From Bacillus niameyensis (GTDB lineage Bacteria > Bacillota > Bacilli > Bacillales > Bacillaceae_C), in the NCBI RefSeq assembly GCF_001375535.1, contig NZ_LN831197.1, forward strand, positions 2,534,805 through 2,598,804: a stretch of 64,000 nt of DNA. The letters run 5' to 3'. Position 1 is the stretch's first letter. The number at the start of each line of letters is the position of its first letter. Position numbers and translations under genes: made by a program. The notes beneath the pieces were generated by a model that saw only the letters and a list, made by a program, of their open reading frames with translations, was not told the DNA's origin and searched no databases. Positions 43,661 through 51,320 of this stretch are shown one piece after another.

Positions 43661-43800
43661 ATACGAGAGTATTTCCTGCTATGTGAGAGTATTTTTCTCT
43701 ATACGAGAGTATTTCTTGCCATGTGAGAGTATTTTTCTCTATACGAGAGTATTTCACGCTATGTGAGAGTATTTTCCTCCATATGAGAGTATTCCGCGAC
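43661..43800 (+). repeat. Tandem array, seven 20-bp units (family A, array 2)
   Basis: Seven 20-base units ATRYGAGAGTATTTYNYKCY-like, starting with ATACGAGAGTATTTCCTGCT at 43661. Alternate units are closer to each other, giving a 40-bp higher period. Same family and orientation as 39331-39490. It lies between the NERD gene and the natB terminator. Confidence 0.9.
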
Positions 43801-43820
43801 ATCACACTATTCAAGATCAG

Positions 43821-43852
43821 AAAAAGAGCTCCCAGCCATTCCAGCTGGGAGC
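43821..43852 (-). terminator. Terminator of the NatAB-like pair
   Basis: Minus strand GCTCCCAGC-tggaatg-GCTGGGAGC followed by TCTTTTTC. Confidence 0.88.
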
Positions 43853-43860
43853 CCCCTTGA

Positions 43861-45090
43861 TTATGTCCATAACCATTTCCAAATTTCTTTCGGTGTCGCA
43901 TTTTTACCGTACATGAGAATACCAACTTTAAAGATTTTTCCAGCTGCCTTCATAGCTAACCAAATGGCAACAAATAAAACGGCAAGTGCGATGATGATTT
44001 CAACCCACGGCCACTCTTCTAGCATCGAGAGACGAATTAACAAAACACCTGGAGCTGTAAAAGGTATAAAGGTCATGACTTTTGCGATGATACCACTCGG
44101 ATCCATGATGATAGGTCCCATAAACATAAATGGTATAAAGGGAAGCATCATGACAATCCCTTGAAAATTACTAGTCGATGACATATCTTCGACCGTTGCA
44201 CCCATGCCGACGAAAATAGCCGAAAACAGAAGGTATCCAGCTAAGGCAATGACAATCATAACAGCTAATTCCGGTACAAATAGATATTCCAATATTGGGA
44301 AATCAATTTTCCATAAAGCAATCGGTACGAGAAATGCTAGCCAAACCGCGACCTGAGTGATTCCAAGGACAAAATATCCAATGATTTTTCCTTGCATTAA
44401 ATCAGTTGGCGTGATCGAAGAAAGGATAATTTCTGCTACTTTCTCCTTCTTTTCCTGTGAGGCAGAAGTAAATATCATCATTCCTGTAATGACGATCGAG
44501 AAAAGGATAATCCCTGCAGCAACTCCAGGAATAAGATGCCTAAAGATGTCATCCGTTGCTTCTTCGCTTTCACTTGCTGGCCCTTCTGAAGAATCTTCCG
44601 AAGTTTCGATCGCTTTCAAGGAAACCCCCTTGCCGATTTGCTCCATTTGCTGATCTGTTAAATCCATGCGTGTCAACTGAATTTGCCGGACTGGATGTTC
44701 TAATACAGATGCTTCAAAGACAAATTCATCACTAACTTCCTCATTTAGATAGACTGGGATTTCTCCTTCCTCTATCCCTTTTTCAGTTAACGCAATATAA
44801 GCCGAATTTTCATTTTCAACCGCTTCTTTCGCCATTGTCGCTTCATCTAAATCGGTTTGATGCAATTCCCAATTCAATTCGGACGCAGTAACAATTTCCT
44901 CGACTTGTTGATAGACATTAAGTTCATCTAAAATAAAAACTTGCGTTGCGTCTTTATCAGAATCAAAAAGTGTTGGAATAAATGCAAACAGCATAAAAAT
45001 AATCGGTGTAATGACTAATGAAATAATAAAGGACTTATTTTTCATATTGCGCTTAATTTCCCATTTCGCGACTTTCCAACTATTTCGCAT
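43861..45090 (-). CDS. ABC-2 type permease, NatB-like
   Basis: A 409-residue ABC-2 permease: one N-terminal helix (SFIISLVITPIIFMLFAFIP), a large extracytoplasmic domain (about 45-185), and five to six C-terminal helices from about residue 195. This is the layout of NatB, the sodium-extruding permease of B. subtilis; the substrate is not established here. The frame opens at 45168, but GAAGGAGGCGAAG before ATG 45090 fixes the start MRNSWKVAKWEIKRN, overlapping the ATPase gene by 11 bases. Confidence 0.9.
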   Translation of the reverse strand: MRNSWKVAKWEIKRNMKNKSFIISLVITPIIFMLFAFIPTLFDSDKDATQVFILDELNVYQQVEEIVTASELNWELHQTDLDEATMAKEAVENENSAYIALTEKGIEEGEIPVYLNEEVSDEFVFEASVLEHPVRQIQLTRMDLTDQQMEQIGKGVSLKAIETSEDSSEGPASESEEATDDIFRHLIPGVAAGIILFSIVITGMMIFTSASQEKKEKVAEIILSSITPTDLMQGKIIGYFVLGITQVAVWLAFLVPIALWKIDFPILEYLFVPELAVMIVIALAGYLLFSAIFVGMGATVEDMSSTSNFQGIVMMLPFIPFMFMGPIIMDPSGIIAKVMTFIPFTAPGVLLIRLSMLEEWPWVEIIIALAVLFVAIWLAMKAAGKIFKVGILMYGKNATPKEIWKWLWT

Positions 45091-46015
45091 GAACTTCGCC
45101 TCCTTCTTGCCCTGAATGGCGACCTGTTGCCACATCGATAAAGATTTCATGAAGTGAAATTCGGTCAATAGATAGTTCCTGAATATTCAACTCTTCAGGA
45201 AGTTGTCTTAACCATTGTGGAACCACTACATCCTGCGCTAAATAAACGACAGATACATCTCCATTTTGCTCAACGCGCTGTACGTTAGAGAGACGTTCTA
45301 ACAAGCCAATATCATTTTTACCACGAATCGTGCATTTGAAATTGGCATATTGATTTTTTACATTTTCTAACGGGCCATAAATAACTTTTTGGCCGCGGTT
45401 AATCATGAACAATCGATCACAAATCTCTTCAACCATATTCATTTGGTGAGAGGATAGTAGAATAGCAGTCCCTGCATTCGCCAATTCTTGAATTTCCTTT
45501 TTAAAAACTTCTTGGCTCACAGGATCTAAGCCTGAAAAGGGCTCATCTAAAATAAGTAATTCCGGCTCATGAATAATCGAACCAATAAACTGGACTTTTT
45601 GTCCCATTCCTTTGGATAATTCCTCAACAGAGACATTTTCCTTCCCTTCTAATCCAAGCTTAGCCAAATATTCAAGAGCCCGCTTTTTCGCCTTTTTTAA
45701 CGGGTAATCTTTCAATTCTGCCAAATACAAAATCATATCCATCACTTTAACGTTTTTATATAATCCACGTTCTTCTGGCAAATAGCCAATCTTATGACGA
45801 GGAATTTCACCAGTTGGATGATTGTGAAATTGAACAGTTCCCTCATCCGGATACATGATTCCCATAATATTACGGATCGTTGTCGACTTTCCGGCACCAT
45901 TCGGCCCAAGAATGGCCATTATTTCTCCTTTACGCACTTCAAAGGTAATATTTTTAAGTATTCGAGTCTGCTTAAACGACTTTCCTAAACCCTCTATCGT
46001 TAAAATTGGTTCCAT
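45080..46015 (-). CDS. ABC transporter ATP-binding protein, NatA-like
   Basis: A 311-residue ATPase: Walker A GPNGAGKST, signature ELSKGMGQKVQ, Walker B LLILDEPFSGLDP, switch His in LLSSHQMNMVEE, and a C-terminal regulatory part of about 85 residues as in NatA-type exporters. Partner of the permease at 43861-45090. The open frame extends to 46123, but GGAAAGGGGTT directs initiation at ATG 46015 (MEPILTIEGLGKSF). Its start lies after the terminator of the bceB gene, so it is a separate unit. Confidence 0.92.
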   Translation of the reverse strand: MEPILTIEGLGKSFKQTRILKNITFEVRKGEIMAILGPNGAGKSTTIRNIMGIMYPDEGTVQFHNHPTGEIPRHKIGYLPEERGLYKNVKVMDMILYLAELKDYPLKKAKKRALEYLAKLGLEGKENVSVEELSKGMGQKVQFIGSIIHEPELLILDEPFSGLDPVSQEVFKKEIQELANAGTAILLSSHQMNMVEEICDRLFMINRGQKVIYGPLENVKNQYANFKCTIRGKNDIGLLERLSNVQRVEQNGDVSVVYLAQDVVVPQWLRQLPEELNIQELSIDRISLHEIFIDVATGRHSGQEGGEVHAK

Positions 46016-46070
46016 TCCATAACCCCTTTCCCCACTCATAGTTAATACGTTGAAGGTAATGAAAAGTTTC

Positions 46071-46109
46071 AAAAAAAAAAGACGCACTTCTAAAAGAAAT
46101 GCGTCTTTT
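46071..46109 (-). terminator. Terminator of the BceAB-like pair
   Basis: AAAAGACGCA / TGCGTCTTTT with ten perfect pairs and, on the minus strand, ten T residues. Confidence 0.92.
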
Positions 46110-46112
46110 CTG

Positions 46113-48017
46113 CTACATAGCACTTTTGATTTTGCGAATATAATTAAATCGAATAAATAGGAAGTAAACTAGTTGGATGGCGGTGAATGTCCCGAGTACC
46201 AATGCAGAGCTCTTAAACAAATTAAAGTCAAACATATGTTGTAAAGCAGTTAGAGCTACTGCCCCATGAATCAGCGCTACAATAATGGGTACAAAGAACA
46301 ACAGACCCAATTGTACCGTTAAAATTTTCGATAGTTCCTTATCTGTTAACCCCAACTTATTAATCGCGGAAAACTTTCGTGTCTCATCTTCTAAATCAGC
46401 ATAAAGACGAAAATATAGAAAGCTTCCAGCCGCAACAAAGAAGACTGCACCGATAAAGAGGCCGATAAAAAGAACGGCTCCAAACCCTTGATTCGTCCCA
46501 TTCCAATCGTATCCAAGGGTAGAAAAGTGAAAGTTCTTACTATACCCTCCTGTTTGACTTACTCCCATTTCTTTTAAAAGACCTTCTCCAATCTTCGCGG
46601 TATCTTTCCAATTTTGAATTTGAAAACCGTAATAAGTCTCTGGTTCAAACTCTTTTATACCATCATAAAATGTGTCACTAACCACAAGATAATTATCATA
46701 CGTACCCATTATGTTAGATCCTAAAGTGGCGATTTGGTTTAGTTTTCCTCCAGCAAATTCAAGGGTCCTTTTCTCTACAAGGTCACGTTCAGTCCCACCT
46801 CCTACCGAGCTTTGGAAGTAAAGATAAACCGTTTCATTATCTTTAAGTTTAACTTGTTTATCCAATTCCCCAGCAACTTTCGCTAACTGATTAAATTCGG
46901 ATTCAGAAATGAGACCAATTAACGGAATATGCTTTGTAGCTAAGCTAGGAATAGATATTTTCTTTACATGGACTTCTCCTTTTTCATAAGTAAACGAGTC
47001 TAGTTTGCTTTCAATTAATTGAATATGCTTTTGTTCGTTCTCATTCCCAGCGTTCGACGCATATTCAAACGCAAATGGCCTATCTGCTGCTATAGCAGTT
47101 GTAAACATATAGCGAAATCCGACAAGCGAGCCAATCGCAGAAAAGGCTACAGTTGAAACGATCGCCACGAAGAAAAAGGCACGGGCATTGTCTTTCATTC
47201 GATAGGCAAGGTCTGAGAATAGAACAAGATTCGTTTTCTTCCAGAACAATTTCTTTTGCCCTTTCAAGTGATTGATCGTAAACACACTTAATTGTGTGAA
47301 AAGGAAGTAGGTACCGATGATCACGAGAATCGTAACAGGAATCATCGCCACCACCACTTGCATTTCTCGAACGACTAAAGCAATCACATATCCAGCTGCT
47401 AATAAAAGAGCTGCTAATATAGAAAGGACGATCGATGCCTTTGGTTCCTTTTTCGGTGCTGTACTCCCTTTTATTAAATCGATTAGCTTATTTCCTTTAA
47501 GGATAGAAACTGTAAAGAAAGAAATAACAATAAATAAAAGTAAAAAAGCGCTAAATGTTAAAATGATCGCTTGCCATGGCAAGTAAAAGGGCAATGATTC
47601 CTCTAAGCTTAGGATACTTTTAGCTGCCATTAATATGAGTTTGGCAAAGACTAGGCCGACTGCTATTCCAGAAACTGTCGCAAAAAAGCCAATTAGAACA
47701 TTTTCAATGAAAACCATTCGTCTCAGTTGTTTATTCGTCATCCCAAGCATAACCATTAAGCCAAACTCTTTTTTGCGTGACTTTAAGAAGGCACTCATGG
47801 AAACGAGGACGAAAATAAACGAAAACACGTAAATAATGCCTTCAGCAAAATGTAATCCAACAGCTACATTCGGATTTACTTTTGACAAGTTAGGATGAAA
47901 AGCAAAAATAGCATAAACAAAAAATACTAAGACAGAAAAAAGGCTACTAAGGAAATAAGCTGCGTAGATTCGCTTATTCCTAAAAACATTATTAAACGCG
48001 AATTGACGAAAGGTCAT
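46113..48017 (-). CDS. BceB-type ABC permease (antimicrobial peptide resistance/sensing)
   Basis: A 634-residue permease: ten membrane segments with FtsX-like repeats, and the large extracellular domain of about 200 residues between segments 7 and 8 that binds peptide antibiotics in this family. Blocks FVLVSMSAFLKSRKKEFGLMVMLGM and DLEDETRKFSAINKLGLTDKELSKIL are typical. BceB-type permeases also activate the partner kinase, which itself has no extracellular sensor. The frame extends to 48161, but GGGAGGGG leads to ATG 48017, giving the family start MTFRQFAFNNVFRNKR and a 26-base overlap with the ATPase gene. Confidence 0.93.
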   Translation of the reverse strand: MTFRQFAFNNVFRNKRIYAAYFLSSLFSVLVFFVYAIFAFHPNLSKVNPNVAVGLHFAEGIIYVFSFIFVLVSMSAFLKSRKKEFGLMVMLGMTNKQLRRMVFIENVLIGFFATVSGIAVGLVFAKLILMAAKSILSLEESLPFYLPWQAIILTFSAFLLLFIVISFFTVSILKGNKLIDLIKGSTAPKKEPKASIVLSILAALLLAAGYVIALVVREMQVVVAMIPVTILVIIGTYFLFTQLSVFTINHLKGQKKLFWKKTNLVLFSDLAYRMKDNARAFFFVAIVSTVAFSAIGSLVGFRYMFTTAIAADRPFAFEYASNAGNENEQKHIQLIESKLDSFTYEKGEVHVKKISIPSLATKHIPLIGLISESEFNQLAKVAGELDKQVKLKDNETVYLYFQSSVGGGTERDLVEKRTLEFAGGKLNQIATLGSNIMGTYDNYLVVSDTFYDGIKEFEPETYYGFQIQNWKDTAKIGEGLLKEMGVSQTGGYSKNFHFSTLGYDWNGTNQGFGAVLFIGLFIGAVFFVAAGSFLYFRLYADLEDETRKFSAINKLGLTDKELSKILTVQLGLLFFVPIIVALIHGAVALTALQHMFDFNLFKSSALVLGTFTAIQLVYFLFIRFNYIRKIKSAM

Positions 48018-48762
48018 TTGAGTCCCCTCCCAACAGCGAAAGCACATCGATGATTTTCTGGAAAAACGCTTGACGATTGTCACCACGATGGATTTCATTA
48101 AACAATGTTCCGTCTTTAATAAAGACAACCCGTTCCGTATAACTTGCAGCGATTGGGTCATGTGTGACCATCATCATCGTTGTCTGATCTTCTTTATTCA
48201 CCTTTTCCATCATTTCCATTGCAGCCTTAGATGCTTTCGAATCTAAGTTTCCTGTCGGCTCATCAGCCAAAACCATTTTCGGATTATGAATAATCGCGCG
48301 AGCAATCGCTGTTCTTTGCGCCTGTCCACCGGATATTTCATAGATCCGTTTTTTAAGAATCGCAGTGATTCCCAACTTTTCAGCAACATCCGCAACGCGT
48401 TTATCCATCTCTTTTACACTTACACCGTCCAATGTCAACGGAAGTACGATATTTTCCTCAACTGTTAACGTTGGAAGTAAGTTAAAGTCTTGGAAAATAA
48501 AGCCTAATTGCCGGCGTCTAAATAAAGCCAATTCATTATGTTTCATCCTTAATGGATCCTTGCCATCGACCATGATCGACCCGGATGTCGGTTGATCGAT
48601 TGTAGCAACCATATTTAAAAGAGTTGATTTACCACTCCCTGATGGTCCCATAATACCAACGAATTCACCCTCTTCAATCGTTAAATCTATATCAGCTAAT
48701 GCTTTATAAGCGACTTTTCCCCCGTATACTTTACTTAGATTTTTAATTTTTAAAATTTCCAC
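47992..48762 (-). CDS. BceA-type ABC transporter ATPase
   Basis: A 256-residue MacB/LolD-type ATPase: Walker [11 protein letters not shown]-loop FIFQDFNLLPTLTV, signature ISGGQAQRTAIARA, Walker B MVLADEPTGNLDS and switch His in MMMVTHDPIA. Partner of the BceB-type permease. The frame opens at 48789, but the ribosome site GAAAGGGG lies nine to ten bases before GTG 48762, giving MEILKIKNLSKVYGG. Controlled by the upstream TTACA-N4-TGTAA box. Confidence 0.93.
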   Translation of the reverse strand: MEILKIKNLSKVYGGKVAYKALADIDLTIEEGEFVGIMGPSGSGKSTLLNMVATIDQPTSGSIMVDGKDPLRMKHNELALFRRRQLGFIFQDFNLLPTLTVEENIVLPLTLDGVSVKEMDKRVADVAEKLGITAILKKRIYEISGGQAQRTAIARAIIHNPKMVLADEPTGNLDSKASKAAMEMMEKVNKEDQTTMMMVTHDPIAASYTERVVFIKDGTLFNEIHRGDNRQAFFQKIIDVLSLLGGDSNDLSSIRV

Positions 48763-48790
48763 TGAAAAAACCCCTTTCTCAACTATCATT

Positions 48791-48855
48791 ATTGTAGGTG
48801 AAAAGGGGTGTTTTTAACCATTTGTTCAGCTTTCAATTACCTTACATATTTGTAA
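48791..48855 (-). promoter_or_regulatory. BceR-type operator and promoter of the bceAB-like genes
   Basis: TTACATATTTGTAA (48842-48855) fits the TNACA-N4-TGTAA binding motif described for BceR-type regulators. On the minus strand a -10-like TACAAT (48796-48791) lies about 46 bases downstream, so the site sits upstream of the polymerase contacts as expected for an activator. Confidence 0.8.
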
Positions 48856-48862
48856 GGTTTCA

Positions 48863-49840
48863 TCACGCTTGGTGAAAGAGTAATTTTACAATAGTTCCTT
48901 CTCCTTCGGTCGATTCAATTTCAATTTGGTGTCCTAGCTTCTCGCAAACCTCTTTCACTAAATATAATCCCATTCCCGTCGATTCGCGATAGAGTCTGCC
49001 ATTGTCTCCCGTATAAAAGGGATTAAAAACACGCTTTACATCCGTTTTCGGGATGCCAATTCCAAAGTCTTGGACAATAAGTGTAATGTCATGCTCCGTT
49101 TTCGTTTCTGTGATGATAACTTTACGGGATTTTCCCGCCGAATATTTTACAGCATTCGTCACTAATTGATTAATTATAAAGATGAGCCATTTTTCGTCTG
49201 ACTCCACGATTGTTTCTTGAATCTTCACTTCTGGATATACTTCATTTTTTATAAAAAGGCGCTTATTTTCTCGAATCGCTTGTTCCGCAACTTTTCGAAG
49301 AGAGACAGGTTGTACATGGAAGTCATGTTCGAAAGTTTCAAGCCTTGCCGCATACAAAACCATTTCCAAACCTTTTTCCAGCTTATCTGTTTCCTCTCGA
49401 ATACTAAGCATATGTTCATCATCATCTTCTTGAGTAATCAATTCAATCACCGACAATGGTGTTTTCATTTGATGTACCCATTGATTAATAAAAGTTAAGT
49501 GATCGTTACGACGCTTTTCTTGATAATGAAGTTCGTTAAGATAAAGAGTATGCTGGGATTTAAGAGTTTTAGAAAGGGCAACAGATAGCGGTACTGCATC
49601 TAATGTTGCGATTGCCTCATCTAAGTTTCCGATAGAATCTGTCAATCTTTTATAGTAATTTTTATGTGTTTGATAACGAAAAACTAAATACGCCGTAAGC
49701 AATAAACTACCTAGAAAAAGTCCATAAAATACTAATGATGTTTTACGATATCCATCCAACCAAAAGACGAGGATCATTATAACCATTTGCAACCCATTTA
49801 TAATGATCAATGGGATATGTTCGCGAAAAAATAACTTCAT
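48863..49840 (-). CDS. Intramembrane-sensing histidine kinase, BceS-like
   Basis: A 325-residue kinase with two N-terminal helices (about 10-28 and 37-54) joined by only a few residues, so there is no extracellular sensor; this is the defining layout of BceS kinases, which are driven by the partner ABC permease. Phospho-acceptor His123 in WVHQMKTPLSVIE, ATPase blocks NQLVTNAVKYS, DFGIGIPKTD and GMGLYLVKEV. ATG 49840 overlaps the regulator stop (ATGA) with GGGAG eight bases upstream; a start at 49855 is less likely. Confidence 0.93.
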   Translation of the reverse strand: MKLFFREHIPLIIINGLQMVIMILVFWLDGYRKTSLVFYGLFLGSLLLTAYLVFRYQTHKNYYKRLTDSIGNLDEAIATLDAVPLSVALSKTLKSQHTLYLNELHYQEKRRNDHLTFINQWVHQMKTPLSVIELITQEDDDEHMLSIREETDKLEKGLEMVLYAARLETFEHDFHVQPVSLRKVAEQAIRENKRLFIKNEVYPEVKIQETIVESDEKWLIFIINQLVTNAVKYSAGKSRKVIITETKTEHDITLIVQDFGIGIPKTDVKRVFNPFYTGDNGRLYRESTGMGLYLVKEVCEKLGHQIEIESTEGEGTIVKLLFHQA

Positions 49841-50538
49841 ACATGAGGCTCCCAATTGGGAATGAGACGGTATCCCGCTCCTCGTACCGTTTCAATCGCA
49901 TTTCTGATACCTAATTCTTGAAGCTTTTTTCGAACTCGTGTGACATTGACATTCAGCGTATTTTCATCGACAAACGATTGATCATCCCACAACTTCTCAA
50001 GAATAACTTCACGTGCAGCTAGTTTTGGGGACCGGGTCATTAATATTTCCAGCAATACCGCCTCTTTTTGAGTCAATGAAATAATTTGTTGATCTCTATG
50101 TAATTCCATCCGCTCTAAGTATAAACAGAGTCCTGCTAATTCAACGATTCGTTCTTCCATTTTCGGAGCATATTCTCCATATGCCCTTCGAAGGCTGCTC
50201 CGTATTTTTGCAAGTACAACTTCGTAATCGAATGGCTTTGTAATAAAGTCATCCCCGCCATTTTCAAGGGCCATCACTTGATCCATTTTCCCTGCACGTG
50301 CGGAAATAAACAGAATCGGGCATGTGGAAATGGCCCGAATCTGTCTGCACCAATAAAAGCCGTCATAACTTGGTAAATTAATATCAAGTAATACAAGATC
50401 AGGACTTTCCTTTTTAAAATGGCCGATGATATGATCAAAGTCTTCAACCAATGTCACCTGAAACCCGTATTTTCCAATATTATTATGTAAAAGTTCAGCG
50501 ATTTTTGGATCATCTTCAACAATCATAATTTTGGCCAT
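49837..50538 (-). CDS. OmpR-family response regulator, BceR-like
   Basis: A 233-residue regulator: acidic pocket IVEDDPKIAE, Asp52 in LVLLDINLPSYDG, Lys in FITKPFDYEV, and a winged-helix C-terminus (SLTQKEAVLLEILM, NTLNVNVTRVRKKLQ). First gene of the RSAB set: regulator, kinase, ATPase, permease, in the same direction. It should activate bceAB through the TTACA-N4-TGTAA box. Overlaps the kinase by four bases. Confidence 0.93.
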   Translation of the reverse strand: MAKIMIVEDDPKIAELLHNNIGKYGFQVTLVEDFDHIIGHFKKESPDLVLLDINLPSYDGFYWCRQIRAISTCPILFISARAGKMDQVMALENGGDDFITKPFDYEVVLAKIRSSLRRAYGEYAPKMEERIVELAGLCLYLERMELHRDQQIISLTQKEAVLLEILMTRSPKLAAREVILEKLWDDQSFVDENTLNVNVTRVRKKLQELGIRNAIETVRGAGYRLIPNWEPHV

Positions 50539-50557
50539 ATTGTCTCTTCCTTCTTTA

Positions 50558-50872
50558 TTACTCTTTTGCTAACACTACATAAATACTTAATCGTTCTTTA
50601 CCATTGTTCTCAATGCTTACTATTTGTTCATTTTCGGCATGAATAACATCATTTGGCCCGATTGGTTGTACTTCATCATCAATTTTACAAATCCCTGTCC
50701 CCTCAAGAACATACAAGTAAACATGAGCATTAGGATGTGGATGTGCGGGAAGGGTTTGCCCAGGTAAAAAGTTAAGCAGAAACGCGGTACTTTTCCCTTT
50801 TTGAAAAAGATTGATTTTCGTAAAGCGATTTTCATCGAACTGTTGTTGGTCCTTAGCATTGATTAGTTCCAA
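50558..50872 (-). CDS. Small cupin-fold protein
   Basis: A 104-residue single-domain cupin. LPAHPHPNAHVYLYVLEGTGIC is the first cupin motif with several histidines for a metal, and GPNDVIHAENEQIVSIEN the second. Such proteins bind small molecules or act as simple isomerases or dioxygenases; the substrate is unknown. Start TTG with GAGGGATGA upstream. Located just upstream of the BceR-like gene on the same strand; the 19-base gap means it could be co-transcribed with the resistance module. Confidence 0.8.
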   Translation of the reverse strand: MELINAKDQQQFDENRFTKINLFQKGKSTAFLLNFLPGQTLPAHPHPNAHVYLYVLEGTGICKIDDEVQPIGPNDVIHAENEQIVSIENNGKERLSIYVVLAKE

Positions 50873-50945
50873 TTGTCATCCCTCTTTCTTTCAATCATCT
50901 TTGTAACCCATTATACTTGTTATTATAGGATTGGAGGCAAATAAG

Positions 50946-51281
50946 ATGCACCTTTTTACAGAAAAAGTAGTAGAAGTGATTCGCTCTATCCCAGATGGCC
51001 GTGTCGCTACTTATGGACAAATCGCACGTCTTGCCGGGAACTCCAGAGGAGCAAGGCAAGTGTCAAGAATTCTTCATTCCATGAGCCGAAAATATCAGTT
51101 GCCATGGCATCGTGTCGTCAATGCAAAAGGAGAAATTGTGATCGCAGCCCCGGACATTGCCGAGGAGCAGAAGTTTTTGCTTGAAGAGGAAGGAGTGGAA
51201 TTAGTGCGAGATGGAAAAGTTGATCTTGCCACTTATCAATGGCATCCTGCTGATGTTGATTGGGAGTGGATGGAAGGCTGA
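50946..51281 (+). CDS. Alkyltransferase-like protein (ATL), MGMT DNA-binding fold
   Basis: A 111-residue DNA-repair accessory protein with the methylguanine methyltransferase DNA-binding domain: IPDGRVATYGQIARLAG, RGARQVSRILHS and the active-site loop reading PWHRVV instead of PCHRVV. Trp54 replaces the alkyl-accepting cysteine, the mark of ATL proteins, which bind O6-alkylguanine without repair and recruit nucleotide excision repair. GGAGG directs the ATG at 50946; a TTG at 50931 would overlap it. Followed 39 bases later by the second NERD gene in the same direction. Confidence 0.9.
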   Translation: MHLFTEKVVEVIRSIPDGRVATYGQIARLAGNSRGARQVSRILHSMSRKYQLPWHRVVNAKGEIVIAAPDIAEEQKFLLEEEGVELVRDGKVDLATYQWHPADVDWEWMEG

Positions 51282-51320
51282 GATTTTTATAGAAAAAAAT
51301 CGGAGGTGTGTTAAATCGTT

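Noticed and set aside
43659-43925. 88-codon minus-strand frame
   Set aside because: Mostly translated family-A repeats plus the natB terminator, overlapping the natB 3' end.
50620-50859. 79-codon minus-strand frame inside the cupin gene
   Set aside because: Alternate frame of the cupin gene, which has clear cupin motifs and a proper start.
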